Positions 1 through 13,034 of a DNA stretch of 64,000 nucleotides are shown here, piece after piece. Below the pieces are notes generated by a model. It ran no database searches, had not been told where the DNA came from, and was given only the letters and a program-made list of their open reading frames with translations. Numbering within the stretch: position 1 is the stretch's first letter; every line of letters begins with the position of its first letter. This DNA is from Paragonimus westermani (taxonomy: Eukaryota; Platyhelminthes; Trematoda; Plagiorchiida; Troglotrematidae). The stretch lies in assembly GCA_008508345.1 (NCBI GenBank), contig QNGE01003254.1:16705-80704 (forward strand), in the 5' to 3' direction. Position numbers and translations under genes: made by a program.

Positions 1-865
1 CAGAGTTCTGAAAAGCAACTGTTACCATCGCAGTCAAATATAAGCTAAATAGGACTGGGGCTAGAACACAACCCTGCTTCACGCCAGTGACGATGTCGAA
101 ATCATCAGAGGTCGATTCACACGATTGCGCCTTCGCCTTCATGCCCGCATGCAACAATCTAACCATATTGACGAACTTACCTGGACATCCAAACTCACCA
201 AGCACCGTCCACAGCACCTCGCGGCTCACGTAATCGGAGGCCTTGGTGAAGTCCACGAACAAGACATACAGGGACTGATTCCGTTCTCGGCACTTCTCCT
301 GAAGCTGTCGAGCAGCAACCACCAGGTCGATCGTGCTCCGACTCGACCGGAATCCACACTGCTCCTCGGGAACATTGTCCTCCAAAACGGTCACATTCAA
401 GCGGTTCAGGTGGATTCTGGCAAGCACCTTGCCTGCACAGCTCAAAAGGTTGATACTACGGTAGCTGTCGGTGCACTGCTTGCTACCCTTGCCTTTAAAC
501 AAGGGTAAGATAAGGGCATCCTTGTATTCTTGCGGCATTGCCTCGTGCTCCCAAATGGAGTGAACTAGCTGGAGCAAAGCGCGTTCCAACGCCGGACCGC
601 CATTCTTTAGAATCTAACCTGGCAGCCCATCCTCGCCTGTAGCCTTCCCGTTGCGCAGTTGACCAGTCGCACTCTGCAACTCCAGCAAATCTGGGGCGAG
701 AGCAAGCGGAGATTTGACGTCCTGTTGCGGCAGACTGTTCACAACCACCCAATCAATTGTAGCAGGGCGGTTAAGCAGGCTGCCGTAGTGTTTGCGCCAT
801 ATTCTAATGATGTCTTCTGGCTGGCTGCAAGAATAGCTGGTGTCCATTTCTACCAGTGCTTTAGT
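1..865 (-). mobile_element. RTE-like non-LTR retrotransposon, truncated RT domain
   Basis: Reading leftward from about 865, the frame starts in the linker that precedes the reverse transcriptase of RTE-type LINEs (IRIWRKHYGSLLNRPA). It continues through the fingers (LILPLFKGKGSK, then SYRSINLLSCAGKVLARI), QCGFRSSRSTIDLVVAARQL, the motif A region (LFVDFTKASD, about 247-261) and the palm motif GVKQGCVLAPVLFSL (about 55-85). The YADD active-site motif would lie beyond the left window edge. There is one in-frame stop at 614-616, where the family usually has a coding codon, and the usual KAFD has become KASD. The 5' half with the endonuclease is missing; the left edge of homology sits next to a short CA/TG-rich run at about 869-890. 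What is seen is a 5'-truncated, inactive copy. Assignment to RTE rather than a sister LINE clade is from motif memory only. Confidence 0.85.
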
Positions 866-899
866 AGACCGTACACACACACATACAGACAAACAATGG

Positions 900-3800
900 A
901 ACTGTTGGTTTGCTGTTGCAGTTTTAAACTGATGACCACTTTTTTCTAATGGTAAATAGCGTAGTTGTTACCTTGGGATAATAACAGTCTCAAACTGTCG
1001 AAGTGATGGTTGTATATTGGTTACTTGACTGGCAGAAAGCAGTGATCTTGATGAGTTGCCCATAGGTGATACGCGATCGAAGAAGCCGAGAGATTGCAGA
1101 AAACCAGTTGCTGAGGCTGTTTGATCTAACTTTCAGCCCAGGATTAGTTACCCGACTCCAAATGACCTGCATCATTGTCCCGGCTCCGCTTGCTTAACGC
1201 TGCACTATTGTAATCATGTGGCTCACTCAGCCAACAGTCAACGCCTACTTCAGTTTCATTGTGGCGACCCAAGAAAAAGCCATTTTTCTAATCAACGATG
1301 CTTCTACTTAGATGTTTCGCATGTGTTTGTGGGGTAGCCTGCTATAAAGGACGTCAATCCAAGCTGTATGCTAATCCGTTCAGATGTACAATGTTTTGTT
1401 TATGGCGGATTACATGCTTCTTAGAGCAAAACATTATTCATTTACTCGGTTATCTATTAGTGTTCAGTATTATTTGTAATCGTAGCAGAATCTGCTGTTT
1501 GACAAGGGCGGTTCCGATTCCCGAGAGTAATATATAGGGGAGACCTACGAAGGTTGGCTTGCCTAATTCGTACAAGCATCTATCTTCGTCGTTATTTTTA
1601 AAGTCGGTCAGAACCAAGTGTTCTCTAGTCCAACCAATTTGATAATATCCGGTTTCCCGTTTTCTTAATCATCAGAATCCGATTTGTTGCTTTTAGGATC
1701 GCAAAGGATGATTATGTTGGAATAACTATTGGAAAAATTGAGGAAAATAAGTTGAAAGCTACGAAATGTTGAATTTTGGCTATACCTACGGTTATCGAGG
1801 TAAGATCAGCAAATCTCTTTCTGTGCATCCGGAACCATTCTGTTCAAGCCTTGGGTTTGCAGTGATCTACCTTACACAACATGAACGATGAAATCATAAT
1901 TACTGCACTGGAAGAAATGCTGCACATTTGTCACTTTCCAAGATCTCGAGTACATTCATTTGGGCAAAAAACATTCAAATAAATTTTTAAGCACGTTTGT
2001 GGATTACACAAGTAGAAAAATGTATCAATGACAGCAGTGTGAATTGTGTCAAAGAAACACACATGTCTAAATACCCGATGCTTTGCTGCGTCCTCATCCA
2101 AGAGCTGTAAACGGCTGCTGTGCACACATGGATCTTGGTCGTTTCTGATCACATTTTGTGTTCAATTGGTTCACATCGTAAACACAGAAAAGGATCAAGA
2201 GGTCGCTTCCTGAATACCATGAACCGGAGTTTAGTGTTCTACCATTATAAACAGCTTTACATATGAGTTCCACAATAACAAAGTTCGTGTTTATTCTTCA
2301 AAATTTCTGTTAGCATCAGTAATGTGATGTTCTGTTTGTGGCAGTTACAGGCCAGTCAGTTCAAGAAAGAAAGACTGATGCTGATAAATAACTGAAAGGA
2401 ATTAAGAGTTGTTATAAAAAGCGAACCTTCATATCAGAACGCTTACAATGGATATTCTAATATGCCTGGATCAGCAGAAATGCAACAGAATGGCAGGAGC
2501 CATCACAACACTGTATATATTCCGCAGGTAAATGCAAACGTGTATATCTAGGCAAAAATCATAAGAGAGATATTTGAATGGAATATTTTCACTACAAAAC
2601 TGACAACAAGGAACCGTTGAAAACAATTTAGCATACAACACTGCCATTTAATGCTTTCACACGTATTGTTTAGCCGGTAATGCAAACAGATATGTTGAAC
2701 TATGAACGCTGAAACGAAAGCATGTTTTGAAATCGTAGGGTAGAATTTAGATGTCTAATGTCATCGTGGTCCGTTTGGGAGCACATGACAGTGCATAGGA
2801 ATATACATTGCTGAAATTGACTTAAGAGCGTATTCTTTCGCATATCTGCAATTTATGACTACGTTATCTATACACGTAAACTAAGCCAATCTGGGAGAAA
2901 CTGACGATTCTCCTCGGAATTTCTTGTACCTCTTTTGGCACTTTCCAGATAACAGCTCTGCCGCAAGATTGCACTGACCTATCAAAAGTTGTAGGCCTCA
3001 AGTTTACAGCATCAAAATATAACACAAGTTAATATTTCATTGGCGATTAACTGGATTGACGATCCACTGGGCTATCCTTCAAACATGAATGCATGTGAAG
3101 TATTGTGCATTAACCTTCGCTGCAAAGAAATGTTACAAAGTTAAGGACTTCCCCTGCAAACAATCATTCAGAAATTGGTTTACAACTGTTGTGTCTAGTT
3201 AAGTGTGCGCATGCAGGCAGCGTTTGCATGTTTGGGTGGCGTGCTTGTTTACTTGACTCACCGTTCATGGTACGCCAGTGAATCAATAACCCAGAGCGTG
3301 TCCATATCTGATTAGATATTCCATATGATCTTCCCACTAAATACGTAGTCATTAGTATACTTTACTTGGGTGTGGACGTATAACAATCCTTGCAGTAGTG
3401 TTCGTTCGCTGTTGTTATACTGTGATGCCGCTGATCACCCGTATATCTCTTCTGCGTTCATGATACGACAATTACATAGTCAACTCGTTAAGATATTAGA
3501 GATTCATTAATAACTGTTGTAAAAAGTATGGGATAAGACAATACCGCTATGCGTGTATCCATGTAAATGTATGTATAAGTGTATTGTATTCACTTTCTGA
3601 GTACATCTGAAAATCACTTGAAGGCACAGAGAGATAATTTGTTCACCGTTGGCATCCAATGAAAATTATTAGTAACTATTAGCAAGCACAAGAATGAATA
3701 GGTAGAAGATGGCTGAAGAAAATAGAGCAATAAGCCGGTCTGTAGGCTAGATTAACAGTTATATCTCCCTTGTTACAAAAATTCAGTGCAAAATTCCTTG

Positions 3801-4550
3801 TGTGACTTGTCAGACATGCATGTTATGATGAAATACAGTACACATGTTACTGACAGAAAACAAAGATTTACCACAGTGACATGCGGTATGGAAGATTCCT
3901 GGTAATTTTTTTACATACATGTTTCGAACAAAAACTAAGCATATACGGCGTGACATTCCTATACATATTTACAAAGAACGATGTTGTAACAACGCCCCTT
4001 GTTCTCGGAGCATCAGTCAGCACTGCTGTTCTGCACATTGGTTGGCAGCCACGTCAGCGAGTGAATTGCCGGCCAAATTCCTCTATAACAGATGCGTGAA
4101 ATTGGTAAAAACGACCGTGGAAACCTACTTACAGTGCAGGTTTAAGCGAGGTAATGGTTGTAAAGTAGATTTGTTTATGCTGCACAATGAGATTTGCCAT
4201 ACAAAATTCCTTTCATATTAAACAGTGCGGACCGAGAATATACTAATTTCGCGCAAATGGGTTGGACATGTGCAAGTTCCTCGTGTAATGTTTGACGGAT
4301 TGCATGTACGTCAATAGTGTGGAAAAATTGTTAGGGAGTTCCCAGTTCAACGCCTAAGGTTTTAGAAAAACGACACAGACCAACATCAATTTGCATTCTA
4401 TCAGACTCCGTCTGCTCGCCGCCCACTGTCTTGTCTTGACCACTCATCCTCGTCCTCCCTGAATAGCGAAGGTTGATCAATCCACGTATAACTCCAAAAT
4501 TACAATCATCCTAACAACTCCATCAACAGAAAGACTCCGTTTCTCGTTTT
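900..4550. other. No recognisable gene
   Basis: AT-rich sequence without recognisable motifs. The longest ATG-initiated frame is 3919-4221 (plus, 100 codons, Cys- and Lys-rich). It matches nothing I know and lacks supporting splice or promoter context, so it is not called. No tandem array or tRNA is visible. Confidence 0.6.
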
Positions 4551-4556
4551 CCAACA

Positions 4557-4754
4557 GTGTGTGACTTTCGAACATTTCGCATGATATGGCCAAGTGGCTG
4601 GTTTTCCAACTGTTCCCAGTTTACGCGTCCAGATATTCGAGAGTCTTCTCCACCAACCACGAATTTGGGCGTAACTCAAAGCGGAATCCTCTCACCGCTC
4701 TTCCTGCACCTTGTCCGTTTCCAGGACTTCGTTTCCACTGAAGTGTACGAATGA
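4557..4754 (+). mobile_element. LINE reverse-transcriptase palm fragment (CR1-like)
   Basis: A 65-codon open stretch carries SSPPTTNLGVTQSGILSPLF. This aligns by eye with the palm B segment of CR1/jockey-type LINEs, whose usual form is a short loop followed by SGVRQGCPLSPFLF. The Gln-Ser pair replaces the usual Gln-Gly and the Arg is lost, so the fragment is degenerate. The frame stops at 4752-4754. Neither the Asp-containing motif A nor the YxDD motif C could be found around it, so only a short piece of the domain survives. It could be a chance resemblance, but the spacing of Gly, Gln, Leu, Ser and Pro fits the motif well. Confidence 0.5.
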
Positions 4755-4759
4755 TGTGT

Positions 4760-5605
4760 TTGACACCTTGCGTAATCGGACATGTTCTACTCCTTCGCTA
4801 AGTGGAACGGTTTTGCCGGCTTGGTTGGCTGGTTTTACACAGACCGTCTATTGTTCAGCACGTCCACAAAGTGTTGGAATCCGACTAATTCGTCCCTTAA
4901 CTAGATATGATGCCACTAACGTCTCGATATCTATCCCCAATCACATGCCCAAAACCGACTTGTTTCTGTGTTCCCATCCATTGTGCATTTAAGCGTTGCG
5001 ATTAGTCACAAACTGACGCGGTGTTTTCATGTGAACAATATTTTCACTAAGGTGGGATGACTCACTATTGTGATCCGCGTCTAAAGTCTTTTCGACCGGT
5101 ATAATCATATCCTCCGTTTTGTGAATGCACACTTCTGTATGCTAGTGTTTACAAAACACACTTTCTTATTAGTTACGATATTTGACGTGGGCTTTCACCT
5201 GTAGATGTTCAATAACGATTAGCTTGAAACATCTGCTGCTGAAACTGTGAATGTGTTGATGCTGAATACCCTGTTTGAATTAGTGACCAGAAAACTCCTT
5301 GACTTGAATTGTCTGCTCAATCTGTCGAAAATCTCACATCTACACTGTTTTATCGATTGGGCAATTATTGAACTGTTCCAGTCAGGCCATGACCAGTGAA
5401 CTTCCGGTTGAAGCCATATTGCTGTTGTGTTTGTGTTGTCGTGACTACTGCTAACAAAGTTGAACGAATACTTCGTGTTCACACTGTGAAATTGTTCGAC
5501 TCGACAACCGTATATGGCAACAATCACTGGTGTAGAAAATAAGGAGCATTTGCAAACTATTTCACATCTGAATGGCTTGAAGCAAAGGTATGCTAGCAAG
5601 GCTTG
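4760..5605. other. No recognisable gene
   Basis: Nothing identifiable. A 126-codon minus-strand frame at 5219-5599 begins with a non-ATG codon and has no family resemblance. It may be chance or part of the decayed sequence to its right. Confidence 0.5.
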
Positions 5606-5980
5606 TCAACTACCACCTTATCAGGAGTGAACCACGGTGAAATCGGTGCAACATGAAGCTAATGCCCTTTTGTTGGGAATGCTGTGTGACATGCGATGCC
5701 TCTTGGGCTGTCCAAATGTGGACGTTCGAGATTACAACATATATTTGCGCAAACCCCTGGATGTGTGAAGGATGGTCTTCTGTCAGTAGCAATCCATTAT
5801 GTCCTGTGCAAGGAACGGTAGAATACGACACGAAATGTAGGACAACGTGGTTCCGTTCTCATTTGGTTTGGATGTTACAAATGATTCTCCTGAGTTAGGC
5901 ACCGTCTGTGCGCAACTCGATGGTCTCATGTTTGAATTGTTCAGAGGGGAGATGATCACCTTTGGATACCGGTGGGCGGT

Positions 5981-6652
5981 TTACAATTTTGGGCACGACT
6001 GCGGAAATAATAGGGGTAGTCCGTGTGTATCGGGCTTGGTTGGACAAACCGTTAGTCTTTGAACGTTTGCTGTATTGGCGTTGTGGTGGTATCTAACATT
6101 TCCGGTAGCTTTCGAACCGATTCTCCTATGAACAACGATTACATAAATGCTACTGAATTCTAAGGAGAACATGCCATATATGCGACCTTCTTTGTCCTAA
6201 TAGAATGCAGGCCAGTTTGCAACGAAATTCGACTCGTTTTTGCCAGGTGCCTTGAACGGCCTGGGTTCTTGTTCGAATTTGAGTTGAACTCTGGTCCTTG
6301 CTCCTGATAAGCGATTGCGTTCTCCATAGCGATACTGATTTCGCGTTGGGCAAGACATATTTTTCCTATCCAAGGATTGAGGAACATCTTTCGTGATTGT
6401 CTGGAGACGTGAAAATTTGGAACGCACTGTGGACAGCATCACTATGTATCAAACAGTTTCTTGGTTGCACTGGCCTCTGCGCCTTCTTTCACCTGTAGGC
6501 TGAAATCGAATAACCGTTGTTTGGTTCTCTTGCAAATGGGCCACAATTCCAAAAGGGGATACGAAACGGTTCCTCAAGCATTTTGTTCTAGTAACCGCCA
6601 GCCTTTGAGCGATAGGAAATGCGACAACCAGAGAAACTAGTTTGCGTACCAT
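5981..6652 (-). pseudogene. Broken minus-strand open region of unknown origin
   Basis: From 6652 leftward one frame stays open to 6197 except for a single stop near 6447-6449. It gives about 150 residues rich in Arg, Gln and Asn (RNRFVSPFGIVAHLQENQTT and RVQLKFEQEPRPFKAPGKNE are characteristic parts). A second minus frame continues at 6172-5981 after a stop and shift. The composition and the one-stop, one-shift pattern look like a decayed coding sequence such as a retroelement gag or a processed pseudogene, but no domain is recognised. It ends just left of a SINE-like copy at 6663. The role is unknown and coding origin is an inference. Confidence 0.3.
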
Positions 6653-6662
6653 CCTACAACCG

Positions 6663-6780
6663 CGGTGGCCTGGACCCTGTGGTCGAGTGGATGAGTGTTT
6701 ACACTACAATCTGACACTTATTATTAGCGTGTAGTGGGTGAAGTGACAGTTAGACCCAACTAGATCGGAACGGTTGTTCG
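6663..6780 (+). repeat. tRNA-derived SINE-like copy, family B
   Basis: Starts with an A-box-like stretch (TGGTCGAGTGGATGAGTG), then CAATCTGACACTTATT and GACCCAACTAGATCGGAACG. The same ordered blocks, less degenerate, occur at 29725-29880 on the minus strand and in part at 53783-53880. The B-box region is deleted here. Called from similarity between the copies and the tRNA-promoter-like box. Confidence 0.55.
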
Positions 6781-6850
6781 CCACTCAGCTTGCGGTCGCT
6801 GTGGTCTACTCTTTGCCACTTAGCTTGCGGTGGCTGAGATCAGCTGTTTG
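6776..6850 (+). repeat. Two-unit tandem duplication, about 35 bp
   Basis: Two adjacent units each run from TTYGCCACTYAGCTTGCGG to a GGTCTACTC/GATCAGCTG end, and a third begins with TTTGCCCACT. The copies differ at several positions, so this is an old local duplication at the edge of the family B SINE. Confidence 0.7.
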
Positions 6851-7884
6851 CCCACTGGTTTCGGCCGATCTAATGCTGGCGACATATTTGTCATTGTGGA
6901 TTCAATTTTTGACACGAGTAATGATTTGGGGCGTATTCCGCTGTGCACATTCGCTGGTCATTTCTTCTTCCGTGTTAAAGTCCAGTGCTTTTTCCCCTCA
7001 CTTGTGTGTTCTTGATCGTGGTGAATTTTTCCATATTGGGGGCTGTCGTAGAATGGACAACGCGTTTTTCACTGTTATTCTACTGAATCAATACACAGCG
7101 AAAACGTGTGTAATTGTTTATGCCGATGGCACGGGCCCAGTTTGGTTCCGTCTCTATTGATAACTTTTCTACTCTCAAGTGCTTTAAAAAATCAGTCGAA
7201 CATTTTTCTCGTACTTTGTGCCCTGTGACTCACCGACAACGTTTGTAAGGCAAACACGGATATGAACCCTCATTCTGCGGGCTCACTTGTCAGACAGCCA
7301 CAAGTTGGTGACGAGCAACTTGCGTAAAGTATTTTCTGAAAGGATCCGTTCCAGCCGGTGAACAAACTTTAGTCGGTGGAATGTCTACTTTATTGGAAAG
7401 GAAACTATACATAATTATCTAGGCACTGACGGTTACCGTGGCAATAAAATTTGGAAATATCAATAAAAGGCGGTGTTTCTTGCTTCAGTAATAAATTGTG
7501 ACTTTTCTCATATAAATTAAACCGGTTTTGGGCGTCATTTTGTAATAGTTGTAAACCGTCTACCCGGAACACATTTATCAAATCCACCACTTTGCACGTC
7601 AAATTATGACATGAATATAAAACGCAACTGCAGGTAGCGTGTGACATTTTCGTTGTGCGTTTGCATTTACCAGTAGATGGTATTCAACTGGGAGGAACAA
7701 TAGACGAGAATGTCCCTTGATCTGTGTGGGCTATGCAGTAACAGTCACCGTCCACAACAAATGCTTACTGTGTTTAATGTTTGATACTAAAGTTTATTTG
7801 ACACAATAAGAGAATTTCATGAATTTCAGTGGGAACAACATTCACGCGGTGCAGATTCCTAAACACTTAGAATTCTCAGTACTG
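6851..7884. other. No recognisable gene
   Basis: The plus frame 6774-7160 stays open for 128 codons but begins inside the tandem duplication and has no family resemblance. Nothing else is seen. Confidence 0.5.
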
Positions 7885-8050
7885 CACGTTGCATCACCCA
7901 TGCCGTCCGGGGTAAATGTGTGCAGTACTAGTACTAATGAGAGCAGGACTCGAATAAATGTTTCTGTTTAGAGCATACTAGTCGACAAGTCTATGGAAAT
8001 GCAAGGGTTCTGATCACTTGTGAACAAAGTCCAACTTTCATCAGTCAAAA
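7885..8050 (+). repeat. SINE-like copy, family A
   Basis: Contains the family A blocks in order: CCATGCCGTCCGGGGT, ACTAGTACTAATGAGAGC, GACTCGAATAAATG, a TTCTGTTTAGAG stretch, CAAGTCTATGGAAATGC and a tail CAACTTTCATCAGTCAAAA. It is diverged and has several small gaps relative to the copy at 10175. Confidence 0.55.
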
Positions 8051-8054
8051 TTTC

Positions 8055-10170
8055 CTAATACTTCTTTCTGGTGTGTATCCACTGTATTAACTGCACAACC
8101 TGTCACGCAGTTTTGTAGGTTTGCTTTGTGTTATCCTCTTACGTCCTCCTGTACATTCGTGCAAACAAAACACTAGTTCTACAATCTTTTTCCACGTCGC
8201 AGCACACACACGCGCAATCACCATTTACTTTTTAAGTCAATCGGAATGTTTCAGCTGGACTCGATGTGATCCAAGCGTGAACATGTATAACGTGTTTGGA
8301 TCGGGATCACTACAGAAGCAATCACGACCGTTGGTACAAATACCAACCAGATGGGACGGTCCGACAAACGTTACTGACTCAAGCTTGTATACCGCCCACG
8401 ACTATAGAAATGTAGTGTTATGTTAACATATATCATTGACTACCTTTGATATACTACTGTTTGCTAGCGAACGTTCAAGCTAGCATCGGTAAAAGCATCA
8501 AAAGTATAAAAGATTGTTTTCTAACTACGTTCACTTGAAACCTGTTAAAGAAAAAAATGTTTTAATTAGGGGAACTAAACCTAGTTCAGTAGTTTTTTCA
8601 TTTCAGCTCATAAAATGCGGAGGCCGAGAATTGAGAGGTTTTGATACGTTTTGTAGGTAAACAGCAGCTCCTACCCTAGGGACATAGGCTCAGGTATATG
8701 ACGCACTTTGGATATTACAGTGCATTGAAAAATTTAGTTATGGTAAATTCTGCCACATCACTCCTACTTCGGAAGTGCTGAAAAATCACTCTTTATATAT
8801 TCCGGCATACACTGGAGTACGTAATTTAACATGCAAGCCAGTCGTTTTTTCATTCTGGGTGATCCTTACACTAACGGACGAACTTTGGGGCAAGATAGAG
8901 GCGCCGTTAATCCCAAGTAGGGGTTTCAATAACAGTCCTTTGGAAGGAAACAAGGCAAGGAAGGATGAGTCAAAGTCTCAGTAAGCTACGCACACGACTT
9001 ACACAAACGAAAACCCAAACGGTACCAACAACACAACGGCACGCTTTGTAACATCGTTCAGATTCAGTCCGTGCGCGCTTGCTGGTTTCGACCGTGCATT
9101 ACAATCACGGGCTTTCGAGTGGTACGCTTTTCAAGCACTCTGGATGTTCACTTTGATCCACTGACCACCCTGCTTAACTTCGTCCGTACTCGATTCGAGA
9201 TTTCATTCCCTAATACAGGTTTGGTAAAGTTCACGTCTTGGTGTGTCTATGAGAAACGAGCCCCATGAAGAGTCACGAATTTTTGTGGGAGCAGAATTGT
9301 GAGGTTTAGGTCAGAACATTCGGCGAAAACACATCAACGTTTTCTGTGTAGGGGTATGAGAGAACCCACAGGGCTTTCCAGTTAACTTCCGAAAATAGCA
9401 TAGTCATTTTTGAAATTCAGTAAAACTTACTCTTCTGAGATTGTTCTGAAAACTGAGACGTTTAAATGTCCTGAAGCCGGTATCGTGGAGGTGATGTATT
9501 TCACTTCGAAAATGAACAATGGTTCATTCGAATTCACAATGTTCTCATACTGCAGTGTTCCCTGTTTCGCGCATTTGTGTTTATCTACTAGTTTACAAGA
9601 CCATGAATCAAATCGGCTGCAAGTCAAGGATTCTCTGGATTTGCAGCTCATCTACTGAACCTGCTGAAGGCAGCTAAGAGTAATTAGGAGAGTACTCATG
9701 CCAATTACGGATGATGTAAGAAGGATGAGCTATGGAAAGAGACTGGAACCCCATGTTTTGTTCACCCAAACTTAGGCGTGCGGGAAGGAACATGCTATTG
9801 TCGAGATATTAGTCTGTACCTGCGCGAGGAGTTTTCACTGATAAAGCTGACATAATATATGGACATCAGTTGACTCTCCGGAGGCAACCTGCATGAGCAT
9901 CCTTCTTAGGCAACTGTTGGGGTGCACATGTTCTCTCCCTTTATTGCAGAAAGAAGGAACTACACTGCTAAATTTGATCTAGGCTTGTAACTAGATAATC
10001 CCTAGTGGTTAGAACGGCCAAAACCTGATGACTTTGTCGAGTACTGGCGCAGTGAAATTTGATTTGGGGACTGTCGTCTAATTCTGGCGATGAAATGCCG
10101 AATGACGAGTGTTCACGGATTTTCAAGAAGAATTATGAATCACTGTTTTGTGGACACCTTTAAATAGTTT
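8055..10170. other. No recognisable gene
   Basis: No motif-bearing frame. Around 9410-9658 both strands stay open for about 75-80 codons, which is more often chance than gene. No repeat boundary is seen. Confidence 0.55.
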
Positions 10171-10174
10171 TCAC

Positions 10175-10414
10175 ACTGATCGTTCTAGCAAAAACACGGT
10201 TGCCTCATGTTTGGAATGGCCGGAGTTCAAATCTTCGCAGTGGCAAGGATATGCACTAGTGACGAGCTCTAATGAGAGCGAAACTCGAGTCTAGTGCTTC
10301 TTTTCGAAAGAGGCCGGCTGGAAAGTCTATCTGAATGCGGGGGCTGCGATCAAATGTGAGTGATGGTCAACTTGAAAATAAAACCAAATCCCCGACTACT
10401 CATCAGTAAAATCT
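10175..10414 (+). repeat. SINE-like copy, family A (best preserved)
   Basis: The clearest member of the dispersed family. It starts at ACACGGTTGCCTCATG, has a B-box-like GGCCGGAGTTCAAATC, then GATATGCACTAGTGACGAGC, TAATGAGAGCGAAACTCGAG, TAGTGCTTCTTTTCGAAAG, AGGCCGGCTGGAAAGTCTAT and a 3' part ending near CTACTCATCAGTAAAATC. The B-box resemblance and roughly 200-bp length suggest a tRNA-derived SINE transcribed by RNA polymerase III. At least eight other partial copies occur in this window on the same strand. Confidence 0.65.
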
Positions 10415-13030
10415 TCTCCATCCACCATAGTTGGGAATGGTTAATATCTATCTCTTCACTGCGGACACTAACAACCACAAAATCTATCCCGAGACATGCA
10501 GGCAGTCTGCTATATCACTTTTTATATCAATGCGATGTGTGATTACTGACAAATACTCAGTTGCTTATTCATTCATCCCATAACAGTCACAGTGCCAGTG
10601 GCCTTGCGTCACTGTGTCTGTTTTAGACAACACGTATTTGATACTAAAACATCTGAAGATGTAATCCAACCTTGTGCGATTATTTTAAAGGAGTATATGA
10701 GTCTGAGCTAGATTACTATCCGTGTTTGACAAAACTGTGAGGAACGAGCACTGTCGGTCACTGTTACCAATTGCATTTTGTTGATGGAGCCTAATTTTTA
10801 GTGGATGGATACTTGACACAGATGCTGACGATTTGGCAAATTGCTGGTTCAACTATAGATAGTGCATGAAATCAGTTGGCGCAGGTACAAATGCACTTAT
10901 CAGATAGAATGAACTACGGAACAAGTGCTCACAAGACTGTTAACTTGGCTTATTTACATCCTATCCAGAAAGCAGAATATCAATCGTTTACCGGCACATT
11001 TCTATAATTGCCACAACATTAAATGAACAGCACTGTAAGCTCGTGTTTTCCTAATGGCAGTTGCATCTGCATGTCGTAGAAGCGGTGCACATCGGCAACC
11101 GATTTTCAAGTCAGTTTATTGGGTAGATCAAAGCAACCGAGCTTTGCAAACGATGACGGTGACAGACATATTGAACACTTATCGGAGATGATCCATCTTC
11201 AATAATAAACAGAACACTTTACAGACAGTTATCAACCGGTAGTCGTCTAGTGATAACATTCCGGGTAAGGAGTTTCCTAAACGGGCCAAACGAGACCCAG
11301 TTATCTGTTGTTTTATTGTGCCAGTAGAAATAGCAACGTAAAACGAAAAACATCTATCCGAACACGCTTACTCTATCACATGAGCACTGTACGAGTAAAG
11401 GCATAACACCCAATGGACTGAGGATGAGTTTAACAAATAGAACACCACACGAAGTGCAAATCAACACACACGAGTATGGGTTCATTTCTACCCAGGGGTG
11501 GGTGCGAGTGAGAAGATGCGAGAGAAAAACCACCCGCTTACATCTACTGCCACATCGAAGTGAATCAAGCTCCAAATTACGTGGCCGGTTGACAGAATTT
11601 CGGCGGCCTCTCTGACCGACCAGGAGCTTGTGCGATCCTTCGCGTACCGACTGATGTTGGAGAAGGCTCAGGTAGGAAGGACTGCTGTATAAAAGTCCCC
11701 GTAATCTATGACCAAACAGCATCATCTTTGCTGTGTTTAATCGACCACTGTCTGGACAACTTAAGTCAATCACGTGCGGTTGAAAGGAATTAATTCTTTG
11801 CCTATTAAGTGCTTGAAGCAGACAATCATTTATTCGTACGTTTTAAGGTTAATCGAGAAATTTAACCGACATGAAATAGGCTCCCATACAGAAGCAACAA
11901 AATGTGGTACAAAATGTGGCAAGTTGCCGATTTCCATATTTAACCATGAAATTTGACAACGCAGTAAGGACAACTGCATTATCATATGTAAAATCAACCA
12001 CAGTCACTGGTGAGTGATATAAAGTTTACTCGATCACTTCGAAAAAAGGGGCAAATACCCCGTTGACTCCAAGCAACGGCTCTATGAAAACAAAAGTTAA
12101 CCATAATCAGAAGGTTAATAACGCAATTCAGCAAAACTGAACACCCAAATGCTTTGACTTGTCACAATCTTTAGGTTAGAATGGAAATGATTTAGATGGT
12201 TGCAAGACACCGTCTGAACAAATGAAAATTTACAATTTAGCCTTAGATTGCAATTCGTTTCCCGGACGAATCTGCGTACGCCTGAGGGTTGAAAAACCTT
12301 TTCAGCAAAACAGTATACTGCGCGTTATGTACTCTGGTGACCGAATCAAGGCATTATGTGTTGTGTCCAATTCGTTTCGTGCGTGTTGTGTGTCCATCGG
12401 AATTTGATGGTTTTTTACTTGGCCGCGTTGTTGACAAATAGCTATTGCAAAGCGTAAGCGAAATAACGCGTGTCTGTTTGTGAGTGGTTAGTATCGACGC
12501 CAGCAGTGTTTGCCGAGTTGGGCTCGCCACCAATATCATGCATAAAAAGAACAAACGCGTAGTTCACGTCTGTCAAAATGTATGGTAAACGGTTATAAAC
12601 GCCAAAATGCTTTGAGGCATTGAATACGATGTCAACGGGCTTGGTAACGTGGGCGTGCAGATGACGAGATTTACGGGTTGATTCACGATCATGTGTCAAA
12701 TATAAGTATCGGGTCGAAAAGAGACCAAAAACTTCACAAATATGGCTTCACTAAACTTATTGAGCGGTACATTAAGTACACATACACATTCTAGGATTTC
12801 TATTGAAATCGTTTGGAAATCATTCATAAAGTGTTACGGATTTCGCGTTCCCCTCTTATTTAGTTGCGATCGGTGGTTTCAACGTTTGTAGAAGTTTTGT
12901 CGCGACGGTGTTACTGAGTTGATATAGCAAGATATTTACTGGTTTCCCTTTCTAGGCAACTGGTCGGTCATATGGCTTGACGTTTGCTTGCGATAATTTG
13001 GTCATGTCAAATGTGAGCGTAATGGCACAC
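10415..13030. other. No recognisable gene
   Basis: A 139-codon minus frame at 11354-11773 is the longest open stretch. It is rich in Leu, Ser and Arg, begins with a non-ATG codon and matches no family I recognise. The overlapping plus frame 11424-11615 is its complement. Nothing else is seen. Confidence 0.5.
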
Positions 13031-13034
13031 TGGG

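Noticed and set aside
5219..5599. 126-codon minus-strand frame as a gene
   Set aside because: Non-ATG start, no recognised family, no splice or promoter context.
6774..7160. 128-codon plus-strand frame with hydrophobic N-terminus as a membrane protein
   Set aside because: Its start lies inside the tandem duplication and uses a non-ATG codon; the hydrophobic part is a translation of that duplication.
9410..9658. Overlapping open frames on both strands
   Set aside because: Symmetrical openness on both strands with no motif suggests chance base composition.
11354..11773. 139-codon minus-strand frame as a gene
   Set aside because: Non-ATG start, no motif, and an open frame on the other strand. 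Length alone is not enough in 64 kb of six-frame translation.
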